Below, one piece after another: positions 23,681-33,470 of a stretch of DNA of 64,000 bases (position 1 is its first letter; each line of letters starts with the position of its first letter). The stretch comes from Eucommia ulmoides (taxonomy: Eukaryota > Streptophyta > Magnoliopsida > Garryales > Eucommiaceae). A program made the position numbers and the translations under genes. Location: NCBI GenBank assembly GCA_016647705.1, contig CM028335.1:17071905-17135904 (forward strand), read 5' to 3'. A model generated the notes under the pieces. The model did not search any database and was not told where the DNA came from. It saw nothing but the letters and a program-made list of their open reading frames with translations.

Positions 23681-24422
23681 TGCAACAACCAGACAGAAGG
23701 AGCGAGAAACAACATGTAGTCTGCTAGGGTTTTCGGGGAGAATGCAAATGGTAATAGAATGCAGAGAGACGAAATGTTTGGGAAGTAGTGTTTAAGGGAG
23801 ATTTATTTTCGGAAAGTAGAAACACACGTCGAAAAACGGTCGGTCACTATAAGACATTAACATACACGTATTACGATTTATTGTCAAAAAATTAAAAATT
23901 AAACATCGTTTTGAAGAGAATTTCATGACCATTAATTTGGTGGAATTATTTCTTTGTTGTGACTTGATATGTGCTTTCTATGGATGTTTTTGCAGGCTAG
24001 GTGGTTACTTGATTGATGTTAAACTTTCCATTCATGAAAATGGAAGTTGCTGGAGGTTAGAGTGGTAGTCTTCGTAATTTTGAGTGAACATGAGGGGTAA
24101 AAGAACAGGACCATTTACTAAACATTCTTTGAGGACCAAAAACTTAAAGTGGAAAGTCAAAGGGCTATTTTCTAGTTTATACATCTCTAAAGGACCAAAT
24201 AATTAATTACTCAAACATAAACTATAGGGAAAAAAAATGAAAACGTAAAAAACATAGAAACAAAAATGAAAAATAAAATAAAAAAGTAGGAATAATGTGA
24301 TAATTTTACGGGTAAAAGTTCTAACAAAGGATATCTAGTTTATTTAAAAGTTTATACCACTTACATCCCTTATCATTTTTCCGTTAACTAGATACATTCC
24401 CGATTATTTTACAAGTACCGAT

Positions 24423-25564
24423 TGATGTGGGGGATTTTAGTCAACGTCCCCTGCCTAAGGATCTTGTACATTTGGGCCCCTTCATGGCATTCACATCCTC
24501 ATTTCCAACCAAGCTTCGACCAGTCGTCCTGCTCTTGCTCGGAGGTTTCCAAAGGGAAGGCCTTTAGGGATTCGTCCATCCTCTGCCAAGCCATGTTACC
24601 TCCTGCTCAGCAATCGCCAAAGGAAGACCCTTTAGGATTTGGTCGAGCTCCGTTTAGCCGTGCTGCAGTTTGACAATCACCAAAGGAGGGCTTTTTGGTA
24701 TTTTGGCCAAGCTCTATTCAGACGTGCCGCTCTCGCTCAACAGTTGTGAAAGGAAGGCCTCTATGGATTTACCCGAGCAATGCCCTGTTGTAGTACCCTT
24801 GCTCGGTGTGTGCCAATGGAAGACCCTTGAAGTTTCAACTGACCTCTAAGCAGTAATCTTGTCTCTAGTCGGCAATTAGTTTAATAAAGCCTATTTGGTT
24901 TTGTTAATGCTCTGTTCAGAAGGTCTCCATCTTTTCGCCCTGCCTTTGCCCGAATTTCCCATTGTTAAGCCTCTTGGGGCCTTTGTTTCCCTCTCAAGGC
25001 TTGCGATCTAAGGAACTCGTCACCACAGCACCTTTCTAGAGAACCTTATCCGTCGGGAAAGACTACCGTTCCTATGAGCCCGACCTCCTCAAATAGGATG
25101 GGTTGGTTCTTGGGACTGTCAATTGGGCTGAAAGGCTAGGCCTAATGGACTAATCTTTTCATGCACTCTCCTATTGGCCACGTGCTTAGTTATCATAATT
25201 AACCGCGCTCAAGGCACTAATTGTGCGGCGCTAATTGTGCTCATCTCCTATAAATAACGAGGCATTTAATGACCCAAGTAATGCTTAACCACCAACTTGA
25301 AGCGGGTATTTGTCTTTCTCTCCTGAGCTCTTACTATTAAGCCAGAGGGACTTCACTAGACACAGCCCCGATGGGTCTTTGTGCAGGTACCATCTCTGGA
25401 CTTCAGCTCGGATTTGTAAAAGATTGACAGTGGACCCTAGGATGTTCAAGAATCCCAGCTCCGACCTCCGAACACAAGACACATAACCACCACCTCAGCA
25501 AGAAAAAATTACATGGACTTTGACCAGACCAACTCGAGGTGATTACCAATTTTAGACACCAACA
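24423..25564 (+). mobile_element. LTR of a Ty3/gypsy element (Tat/Ogre-like), possibly truncated element
   Basis: Starts TGATGTGGGGGATTTTAGTC and ends TTTTAGACACCAACA, followed at 25565 by GTTTGAAGTCGTCTGTGG, close to the leader that follows LTRs of plant Tat-type gypsy elements. A TATA-like CTATAAATAACG is near 25250. The GC content is clearly higher than that of the neighbours. A 66-bp tandem repeat fills the left third. No second LTR is in the window. Confidence 0.5.
24549..24880 (+). repeat. 66-bp diverged tandem repeat inside the LTR
   Basis: Five units, anchored by CCAAAGGAAGGCCTTTAGGATT-like words (limited to similar, not identical, copies) at 24549, 24617, 24680, 24747 and 24813. Confidence 0.7.
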
Positions 25565-26470
25565 GTTTGAAGTCGTCTGTGGAAAGAGAGCAAGAAGCCG
25601 TCCTCTGATCATTACTCTCTAGTCGGTTAAGACTTGATGATCACAAGGTTTGGTAATCTGGTCAGATCATTGGACAAAGAAACCAAAACTCCTATCGTGT
25701 ACAATCATCCAAACATTCAACCCCTCCAAAGATATCGGAGACATGTCTAAGGTCCTGAGATCGGACACCCGAGCTCCGACTATTGAGGACAACTTGCCGC
25801 CCACCGGGTAGACGGGCCCATCTACCTTACCCGCTGGACCTTTAGCTCATCTTCATTCCAATTAAACAAGTGACCCAATTAATCGCGTTATACAATTAGG
25901 AAAGAAAATATCTGACATTGAAGAAAACAATCGATCTACTCACTGAATCTTCAATTCAAGCCTTGTAAATTATCAACGTTGTTGGGGTTATTCTTCGGAA
26001 TGCCGATCGCATTCCGTTGATGAAACACGCTGGAGAAATTCGTGGATAGATCAGGGTAGAGCGAAACGACCTTAGAGATTTTTCCGTTGATTTCCTAGAT
26101 TGGGAGATTGTCCGGGATTCAAGATTGGTGGCTCTAGTTCACTTGTTGAATCAGCAAGTGGTTTCAATCTAGGACCGATTGGACCGTGCAGAAGTTGCTT
26201 GTGAACGAGCTCTAGACCTCAGTGTCTCCCTCGAAGTCATAATTGTCTTTGTTGAATCCTTCTGTACTGAAAGCGGCGTCAGGCCAGCGTTTGTTGGCGG
26301 CGGCGTTGGTAAGTGAGTGTAGCTTGTTTTTGACTCGGTAGCAACTGTCTTCGGAGTAGTCGTCCATGCTCAATTTACTGACAAATGAAGAATTGATCGT
26401 TGTTATTCATACAGCGAGCGGCGCGGCACAGTGGTGGATTGTTCGGGGTTGAGGAGAAGAAGATGAAATT
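25565..26470 (+). mobile_element. Leader and degraded gag region after the gypsy LTR
   Basis: Sequence of the same base composition following the LTR, with no long ORF; it reads as a broken leader/gag. It stops at about 26470, where AT-rich DNA resumes. No protease, RT or integrase is present, so the element is truncated or deleted. Confidence 0.35.
26209..26367 (-). CDS. Short unidentified ORF, 52 codons
   Basis: ATG at 26367 gives MDDYSEDSCYRVKNKLHSLT, ending GDTEV and TAG near 26209. Its composition looks protein-like (balanced, acidic ends) but I recognise no family. It may be a captured exon fragment, or chance in the GC-richer remnant. Confidence 0.2.
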
Positions 26471-26587
26471 GGAAAATAAATATATTTTTACCTCTAAATT
26501 TTGGATTGATATTAAATTGCACTTCAGTGGGTACAAAGTGTAATTTAAAAAATAGGGAAATATTATTCAATTTTTAAAAAAGTAAAA

Positions 26588-26589
<2 letters not shown>

Positions 26590-26649
<60 letters not shown>
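26590..26649. repeat. (TA)n microsatellite
   Basis: About 30 TA units. Confidence 0.92.
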
Positions 26650-26652
<3 letters not shown>

Positions 26653-27469
26653 AGAGCATTTATGTCTTTTTACAAGGAAAAAATGATTAAAGGGAGTGGC
26701 TGATATTTTTAAAAAGAAAAATAATTTTTTATTTTGAGCATAATGACAAAGGAGGTAAATGATATAAATTTTTCAAATTAATGAGGATACCCTCGATATA
26801 AAGTCAAATGACATGAGTGTTTTAAGCTGAAACTCAATGAAAGCAGTTATTTGTGTACGGATTTTGTTTTTTGTTTTTTTCAAAATATATATTTTTATTA
26901 TTTATTCATTTATTTTTAAAAATCAAACATTTCACTCAAACTTTAAAATTCTATTTTAAATTTAATTACTATATATGTATAAAATCTCTGAATTCAAATA
27001 CTACTTTAAAAAAATATCTGGATAAATCATTTTTCAAACATAAATAAAACCTCTAGACACGATTTTTAATTTAAATGTAGAAAATTTATGTATATATTTC
27101 ATTTTTAAGGTATCTAAAATATTTTTTTGTCAACAAAATTATATTTTTAAGATTTGGATAGTACGTTAAAACTGCCTTTTTTCTTTTTTCATTTATGTAG
27201 TAACTATTGAAACAATAAATGAATTGTAGAGGTGGTATCCCACAGGTTATGCAGTTGAATTTGTTTTCTGTTTTTCTTCAATTTTGTTTCTCTTTTTCTG
27301 TTTTCTTTCTATTTTTTCTTTCCATTGTTGTTCTTTTTCTGTTTATTATTATTATTTTTTTCATTTTGTGCTTGTTTTTTTTTTTTTATTTATTTATTTT
27401 TATTATCCTCTTATCTTTTTTGGGTTTTTTTTTATTGTTTAGACCAAATTTAACTCTCTCTCCTCAATT
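26650..27469. other. Gene-free AT-rich DNA
   Basis: Low-complexity sequence. The T-rich stretch 27240-27460 ends in TTTTATTGTTTAGACCAAAT, matching the block before 13975. ORFs are poly-Phe/Leu artefacts. Confidence 0.55.
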
Positions 27470-28850
27470 AACTTTTTAAGCAAAAAAGATTATTATTTAA
27501 TCTTCAATCAGATTGGTGTTAGTATTTAATCCTTCATAAACAATGAATAGACAAATTTACCTCTCTATATATATAAAACAAAACAAACCAACCCTAATTC
27601 TTCATCTATTTTTAATTTGCAACCACAGCTGCTCATTTTCAACAACACCCGCCGATAACTTCTCTCTGTCCGGTGATCTCTCTCTACTCTCAGATGATCC
27701 TAATGGCAGTGGTTATGGCTTCATTGTTTAGACCATCTATGTACACCATATGTCATTCAAGCTGCCGCCGCCCAAATTATCGCCATCAATCGTTGCAAGC
27801 CTTTGCTGCGATTTTCATCGGGGATTATTGAGCATAGATCATAGATTTTGTTGCTATCAAATTCGATCTAAGGTTTAACAACTAGATCTTTCACTTTGAA
27901 GAGGACGTCACTTCTATTAAATCGGGATCAAAAGAAAAAATCCGTTGCGATTTCGACGGTTTGGCTCTTATCGAAGCTGGTAGTTGATTGCGGTGGATGT
28001 CATTTGTTGTTGTTCCACGATTGCGGTGGATGTCGGCGTCAATAATTCACAATTGCGGTGGACGTTCGTCTTCCAGATCTGGATATGTGATTGAACGTTC
28101 CAGATCTCTATCAAATCCGTTTCTGATCTGGAATGTTCAGGTGATTTTACGTGATTTTCTGTGAATATTCGAACCGGCTTTCAGAGCTGTTCTATTGATC
28201 TTTATTGATTTTTGGGGGAGTTTTTGGGTCTATTTTGAATGTGAATATTTTTTTTGTTGATTTCTGAATGAATGTTCATATCCATTGGATTTTTGGGGCA
28301 AGTTCATTGTGATCTCGTTTTTATAAATGTCCATACTATTTTGTGTTGATTTTGTTTAAGTAATTTTTGGTGAATGTTCGTTGCGTTTTGTTTAGTAAAC
28401 GTTTGAGTCATTTTTGTTTTGAGTTGTTTGGTTTTTGTTGATTTTGGTGGAGTTCTTTATTCATTTGCAAATTTATTTATTTTTTTTGTTGATTTTTCTT
28501 GTTCTTTACGAATGTTTATATCATTTTTTTTTTTTTTGTTCTTTATGAATTTTCATATTGATTTATTTTTTTTTGGTGAAAGTTCATTGTGGTTTGATAA
28601 TTGCGAACATAAAAATAATATATTTGTTCAAATAAAATTGTGAACATTCACCATACCAAAACCAATCTTACTATTTATTAAAATATTTTTAAAATAGTAA
28701 AATTTTAAAAAAATGTGAATATTCTACAAAATGATATTTTATGTAAATTATGGACCGAAGATAGTTAAAGAATAAAAGACTATTTTATAAGAACTAAAAA
28801 CTTTATAATAGTGAAAGATCTATTTTCTGGACCAAATAATAAATTTCCGT
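27470..28850 (+). mobile_element. Non-autonomous MULE-like element B
   Basis: The right edge (TTTCTGGACCAAATAATAAA) resembles the right edge of the 14-24 kb MULE (CTAAAGGACCAAATAATTAA); the left edge (ATTATTATTTAATC) is a weaker inverted match. Inside is a promoter-like start: TATA at 27564-27578 and a telo-box AACCCTAA at 27590. Then GC-richer sequence follows with three GATTGCGGTGGATGTC-like copies (27985-28060) and palindromic AGATCTGGA/TCCAGATCT words. No transposase. Motif relatives such as GTGAATGTTCG (28370) and GTGAACATTCACC (28638) tie it to the large MULE. Confidence 0.45.
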
Positions 28851-29700
28851 TTTTTGTTTTTCCATGTATTTGTTCTAATGGACCGAAGATTAGAAGGTCA
28901 TTGTTCTTTTCTTAAGATAAATTTATTGAAACAGAGAAATATATATCATTGTGCTGATATTTTATCTTGACACATTCTAAACATTCCCAAAAATCTAAAA
29001 ACATTATTTATTAAATTGTTCTTTTTCTCTTTTGAACAGGTTTCTATTCCGGTATTACTGAAGGAGCTCTCTTATTAACCTTCTCTCTGTTTTTCTAAAT
29101 TAAACATTTTACCACGAAATTAGACTCCTTGGACAGAAAAGAGAGAGAACGTAATTTGGATTAATAAATAAAGCTCTGTTATTAATCTGCTCTGTTTTCG
29201 CCCTTACACGTTTCACCATCATATTAAGTTTTGATTTAATTCTGAATACACCATGTCGATATGATTTAATTCTGAATACACGTTTCACCATCATATTAAG
29301 TTTTGATTTAATTCTGAATACACCATGTCGATATGATTTAATTCTGAATACACCATGTCGATACGAAAGAATGCGTCCTTAAAATTGTTTGTTCGAGTGG
29401 GTGATTACATAAGGTGTGTTTAAGCCGACAACAACAGCTTACCTTTAAAAAAAATAAAATTGTAGAGAGATAGATGAAAGAGGAGTACTATATTTCCATT
29501 CTAAGTGAGAAAACTGATGACATCTTTGAGTTCACAAAAAGAACCACCATTCTAACAGACAGGAAAAAAGAAAGAAACATACATAGAAAAGGTAACCCCT
29601 GCCAGGATAATACATAACTCCCTACCGTATCATTTCTCCTACACTAATACCCATCATTTCTACACCAAAAGGAGGCAGGGTTAAAGGGTAATATCCGGTT
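28851..29700. other. Intergenic DNA and 3' flank of the ZPR gene
   Basis: Holds the 72-bp duplication below; 29460-29700 probably includes the 3'UTR of the minus-strand ZPR gene. No other gene seen. Confidence 0.5.
29209..29352. repeat. Perfect 72-bp tandem duplication
   Basis: The unit starting CGTTTCACCATCATATTAAG at 29209 repeats exactly at 29281. A shorter GATTTAATTCTGAATACACC module repeats inside it. Confidence 0.9.
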
Positions 29701-29967
29701 CTACTGGTGGTGGGAGGAGGAGGAAGCGGCGGAGGATGAGAGGTTGAGATCGGGGATGGGATTGTTTGGGGAGTGTTTGGCTCTAGGGTTGTGGCTGTTC
29801 TTGGATTGGGATTGGGATTGAGATTGGGATTTGGAGAGTTTCTGCTTCAGCTCACTCAGGAGTGCTTGATTCTCTTTGTTCAGAAGCTCCGCAGCTTTTC
29901 TCAGCCTGTTGTTCTCTTGCATTATGTAGCAGTTCTGAAGGTAAAGCTCAGAGTTCAGTCTCTCCAT
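29701..29967 (-). CDS. ZPR3: LITTLE ZIPPER protein, ZPR3/ZPR4-like
   Basis: 88-residue microprotein. LITTLE ZIPPER proteins consist of a leucine zipper without a DNA-binding domain; they pair with HD-ZIP III transcription factors and block their binding to DNA, tuning shoot meristem and leaf polarity. The start MERLNSELYLQNCYIMQENN and the zipper (RLRKAAELLNKENQALLSEL, residues about 22-41) match the ZPR3/4 signature closely. A Ser/Gln-rich tail follows, with PDLNLSSS, an EAR-like D-L-N-L motif, near residues 74-78. The length fits the family (about 65-95). The whole CDS is one exon, and the ATG lies 17 bases after an inferred acceptor. The frame is intact, so this is a likely functional gene. 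ZPR3 versus ZPR4 cannot be decided here. Confidence 0.92.
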   Translation of the reverse strand: MERLNSELYLQNCYIMQENNRLRKAAELLNKENQALLSELKQKLSKSQSQSQSQSKNSHNPRAKHSPNNPIPDLNLSSSAASSSSHHQ

Positions 29968-29984
29968 TTTCTCTCTCTAGAAAC

Positions 29985-30681
29985 CTGGAAATCAGACAAC
30001 AATAACCAAATGGGTATATCAGATAAACAGAGGAGAAGAAAAACAGAGGAGGTGTGTTCATGGAGGTCAACGGAGGAGTGAAATAAATAACAGAGGTAAA
30101 GGGGATTATGCAAGAACAAAAGTATCTCCAATTCTACACTCATTTGAGCCTTTATTTTGCCCTTGAAATGAAGATAAGAATAAAGATGTCAGAGACCATA
30201 AAACTTGGAAGTTTAACGTTCACATTACAAACCCAATCTTACTGTATGTGTTCTCTCTCTCGGTAGGAGAGAGAGAGAGAGAGAGAGAGGCGAAACCGCA
30301 AAACCCATTGAAAAAAGGATTAAAATCAGAGGAAGGAACATTCCATTCGTCGTTTTCCATTACAAACCGCAATATATCTACCTCAGAAGCAGATTTTTTT
30401 TTTGGGTTAATCCGAAAAAAAACAGAGGAAGAAAAAACCTCAAAAGGGGTCCTAAGAAACATGGTTAGAGAGAGAGAATATGCGAATTTTGGGTAATAGA
30501 ACAAGAATAAGAAACCCAAAAAACCCATCTTCTCCAAATAAAAAATGAAGCCATGTACAAGCGTACTGTCTACCTTTGTTTAGTGAAAGAAAGCAACAGA
30601 AACAAGAACAGAGAGAGATATAGAGAGAGAAAGAGAGAGAGGGGGTGGGGGCCTCCTCTCTAGCTTTTCAAGAAAGATCAC
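29985..30681 (-). other. 5'UTR intron of the ZPR gene (inferred)
   Basis: Donor GGAAAG|GTGATC at 30681 and acceptor TGATTTCCAG at 29985 on the minus strand, giving a 697-bp intron between the leader and the ATG exon. It contains GA tracts (30265-30290, 30610-30640). Confidence 0.6.
30265..30290. repeat. (GA)n tract in the ZPR intron
   Basis: About 12 GA units; such tracts are binding sites of plant BPC/GAGA factors, which makes a regulatory role possible but unproven. Confidence 0.8.
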
Positions 30682-30797
30682 CTTTCCAAAGGTTGTTTAG
30701 AACAAGACGTAGATTTGGCCGAGGAAAGTTCTGGTTTGTGTAAGAAAAGAGGTTGTTGTCTTCACAAGAGAGGGACAAAATGGCCTCAAGCAACGGC

Positions 30798-30812
30798 CAC
30801 TATTTATAGTAG
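30798..30812 (-). promoter_or_regulatory. TATA box of the ZPR gene
   Basis: On the minus strand CTATAAATAG, about 830 bp before the ATG in genomic distance and roughly 115 bp before the inferred donor, followed by a CT-rich leader. This fits a start of transcription near 30770. Confidence 0.6.
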
Positions 30813-30829
30813 AAAAATGTAGAGAGAGA

Positions 30830-32840
30830 AACAGGAGAGAGGGTAGGGGGGACATGCCTCTTCTCTCTGGCACAACAATCATGCATGTGTAAGCATGGAA
30901 GGCGGCTTCTACTATGATGAGTTTTTGGAGGTGATGGCGTCATTTGAATGATGAGGGGGCTAGAGGGGCTAGCTATATAGCCAGGGTCATTTTTGGAATT
31001 TCAGATATGGGGGGTATTTTGGGTAATTGAGTAAGGATCGGAATGATGGTGGGCTCGGCCGTCCGGAGATTCGCAATGATGGTTTTGGATGTGTTCGAGC
31101 CGACGCGGCCCATCATCACCACCACACACACCACCCCCCCTTCCTCCACCCCAACAATCAATTCTCTTTTGTTTGGTTTTGGCTTTAAGGATGATACATC
31201 TCTCTCTCCTCTCTCTAAAATAAATAAATAAATATTTCCTCAATCTTTCTTTGTTTCTTATCCTTTTTCGCACTTTTTGTCATTTAACAAACAACTAGTA
31301 TTAAAATTTGCATATTTTGCTTGACCAATTTGCCATTTAATTTTGAAATGGGTTTCAACATGGATGTCCTTTTTGGTCATTTTATACTATCAAAATATTT
31401 TTGTCTTTTTTAATTTCTCTCCTTTTATGATCCTCTGCAGGGAGTTACGATACTCCCCTAAAAATGAATTATAAGCACTGTGTCGATATAAAATGCAAGA
31501 TTTTTATCCCTATTGTCTTATCAGTGTAATTTTTGTGCAATCAAGTTTTTATCATCGTTGTGAATTATAGAGTATTCAAGGGTCCAACTCGTTCGAGAAT
31601 CTATAATTATCATGTATTTTTTATTTATTTTAAATCATATTTAATTACGAAACAAACGTAAATTAATCAGCATCTAAGTTTTACAAACTCTGAAAATATA
31701 TTACAATTATACCCAAAAAGTTTTAATCTGGTTGACCAAGGGAGATGTCCTATTTCTTTGTCAAATAGGATCCAACTCTCTTAGGGAGTATTTCAAAAAT
31801 TAAATTGCACCAGACCGATGTGTAAAAATGAATTCTTAAAATCGTTCAGGGAGATGATTAGTTGATGTGTACTTAAACTGATTCGAACATATTATACCGT
31901 AAAACTCAAAAAAAAATATTACACTTATTTTAGCATCAATCTCCTATTTATATATACGAATTGACAAGTTTAGCCCTAGGTATTTTTAAATTTAGAAATG
32001 AAGGTTGTAAAGCATAATGGTTTTTTGTTTTTACATTTGAAGAATCATAATTATTTGGGCAGCAAGAAAATCATAATTATTTGGGCAGTAAGGTAACCAT
32101 TTTTGGCACATTAATTGTGCGGGGAGGGAAGGGTAAGTTTGAAATTATGGGAAAGGGTGGGTATGGATGAGTTGGGCCAATCCTCATGGCTTATGAGTGC
32201 ATTAACGTGAAACATCATGGCTTCTTCACAGTTGTTATTTATTTATTTATTTATTCATCCCAGTGTAAAAACAAATATAATATTAAATATATTTTAATTC
32301 CCGTCTAGTAATGTTTTTTTTTTTTTTTTTTTTTTCTAAATCATTTTTTTCTCTGAAAATAAAAATAAATTGTATATTTTCTAATTTGATAAAAACAAAT
32401 AGTGCAATTTTTATTTTCTAATTTGATAATGAAATAATTCATAGAACTTATAACAATTAGCAAAAACAAAATTAAATATTTTATAAAAAATTAGACAAAG
32501 TTAAGCATCATTTTGCATGTAATTATGGGTTTTTATTCATGGGCTGCTACCAGACATGAATTTCTTGCTTAACCTTAGCTGGCCTGTCTACTTTTAACAA
32601 CATTTTATACAAATTTAGGTTGTTTATAATATTACACTGTTTTGTGATGAAATTTTGACGTTGAAATTTGAAACACGGAGTAAAAATAAAAAAATAAGAA
32701 AAACAAAGCCAAAATAAATAAATCTGTAACACGTCCACTAAATTAGTAACATTTTGACATAATTCAAGTAGCAAAAAATACTTAAATCAATGTATTAATA
32801 GTAATTTATTTTATATATTAGATAATATTTTTTAATATTT
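30830..32840. other. ZPR upstream region and intergenic DNA
   Basis: The proximal part (30830-31250) is GC-richer and includes GGTGGGCTCGGCCGTCCGGA near 31050, which may belong to the ZPR promoter. The rest is AT-rich with no gene. An ATTATTTGGGCAG repeat occurs twice at 32048-32090. ORFs at 30973-31273 are short and overlap on both strands. Confidence 0.45.
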
Positions 32841-32848
32841 TTTATTTG

Positions 32849-33470
32849 AGATCTCACAATATTCTCCACTCAAAGACGCAACGTCCTCATCGTGTTGGCC
32901 CGATTTATCCTCTTGGTTGGTGGTATTGATTGCAACCCATAAACGGACAAAGAACAGTCTATAAGTGAACACAAGATACCTACCCGGGGCCTATATCCTT
33001 CACCGGAGCTTCCACCCCCTTTATCAACACCACTATTGTGCCATTTTCGGACCAAGGTTAACTTTGATACTATTTGTAGCGTCCCATGCGGTCCACTAGG
33101 TTAGTAAATTTTGAACTGAGTCCACCTGGTCCAAAATTCTTAAGTCAAGAACTAATAGTAGTTTACATGATACTTTATATAGAAGACAATATTTTCTAAT
33201 AGTTATGATGTGAGATCTCACAAATCCCCCACTCAAAGACTTGACATTCTCGTTTCATTAGCCAATGCATCCCCTTAGTTGGTGGTACAAATAACAACCC
33301 ATAAGCGGATTTAGATCAACCCATAAGCAGACACATAGTGCATACCCTGGGACCTCTACCCTTCTTCGAAGTCTCTACTCTTCTATCAACACTATCACAA
33401 TACCGTCTCCAAATCAGGGTTGGCTCTTATAGCAGTAAAATTGTCATATGCCCCTATTGTGAGATCCTAC
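32849..33470. repeat. Imperfect 363-bp tandem duplication
   Basis: GAGATCTCACAATATTCTCC at 32849 and GAGATCTCACAAATCCCCCA at 33212 start two diverged copies sharing CCACTCAAAGAC, a GGTTGGTGGT or AGTTGGTGGT word, AACCCATAA and TATCAACAC in order. They may be remnants of a small LTR element, which I could not identify. Confidence 0.6.

Larger units (their letters stand above)
14765..23870 (+). repeat. Dispersed GTTAACATWCACWCA motif, about 20 copies
   Basis: Near-identical 14-16-mers on the plus strand start at about 14765, 17419, 17451, 18388, 18450, 18555, 18815, 18976, 19051, 20280, 22061, 22970, 23043, 23126, 23182, 23286, 23348, 23406, 23467 and 23856; an inverted copy is at 18483. Two flavours exist: CATTCACTCA around 17-19 kb and CATACACACA at 22.9-23.9 kb. 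They are mostly absent from the coding parts. Weaker relatives (GTGAATGTTCG, GTGAACATTCACCAT) lie in the element at 27470-28850. Confidence 0.8.
14000..24212. mobile_element. Large Mutator-like element with transposase and Ulp1-like protease, decayed
   Basis: Inferred single element. It holds a mudrA-type transposase (+, about 14935-17097) and a Ulp1/DUF1985-like gene (-, 23680-19330) converging on it, and a shared repeated motif (GTTAACATWCACWCA) from 14765 to 23870. MULEs carrying Ulp1-like genes are known in plants (KAONASHI-type in Arabidopsis, also in melon). The right edge (near 24212, reverse complement TAATTATTTGGTCC) resembles the right edge of the smaller element at 27470-28850. I could not find a matching left terminal repeat or a 9-bp target duplication, so the left limit is approximate, and two adjacent elements remain possible. 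Gene-free parts (14000-14930, 17100-17980, 18250-19330) hold only the motif, poly-T tracts and weak ORFs such as 14234-14509. Confidence 0.6.
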
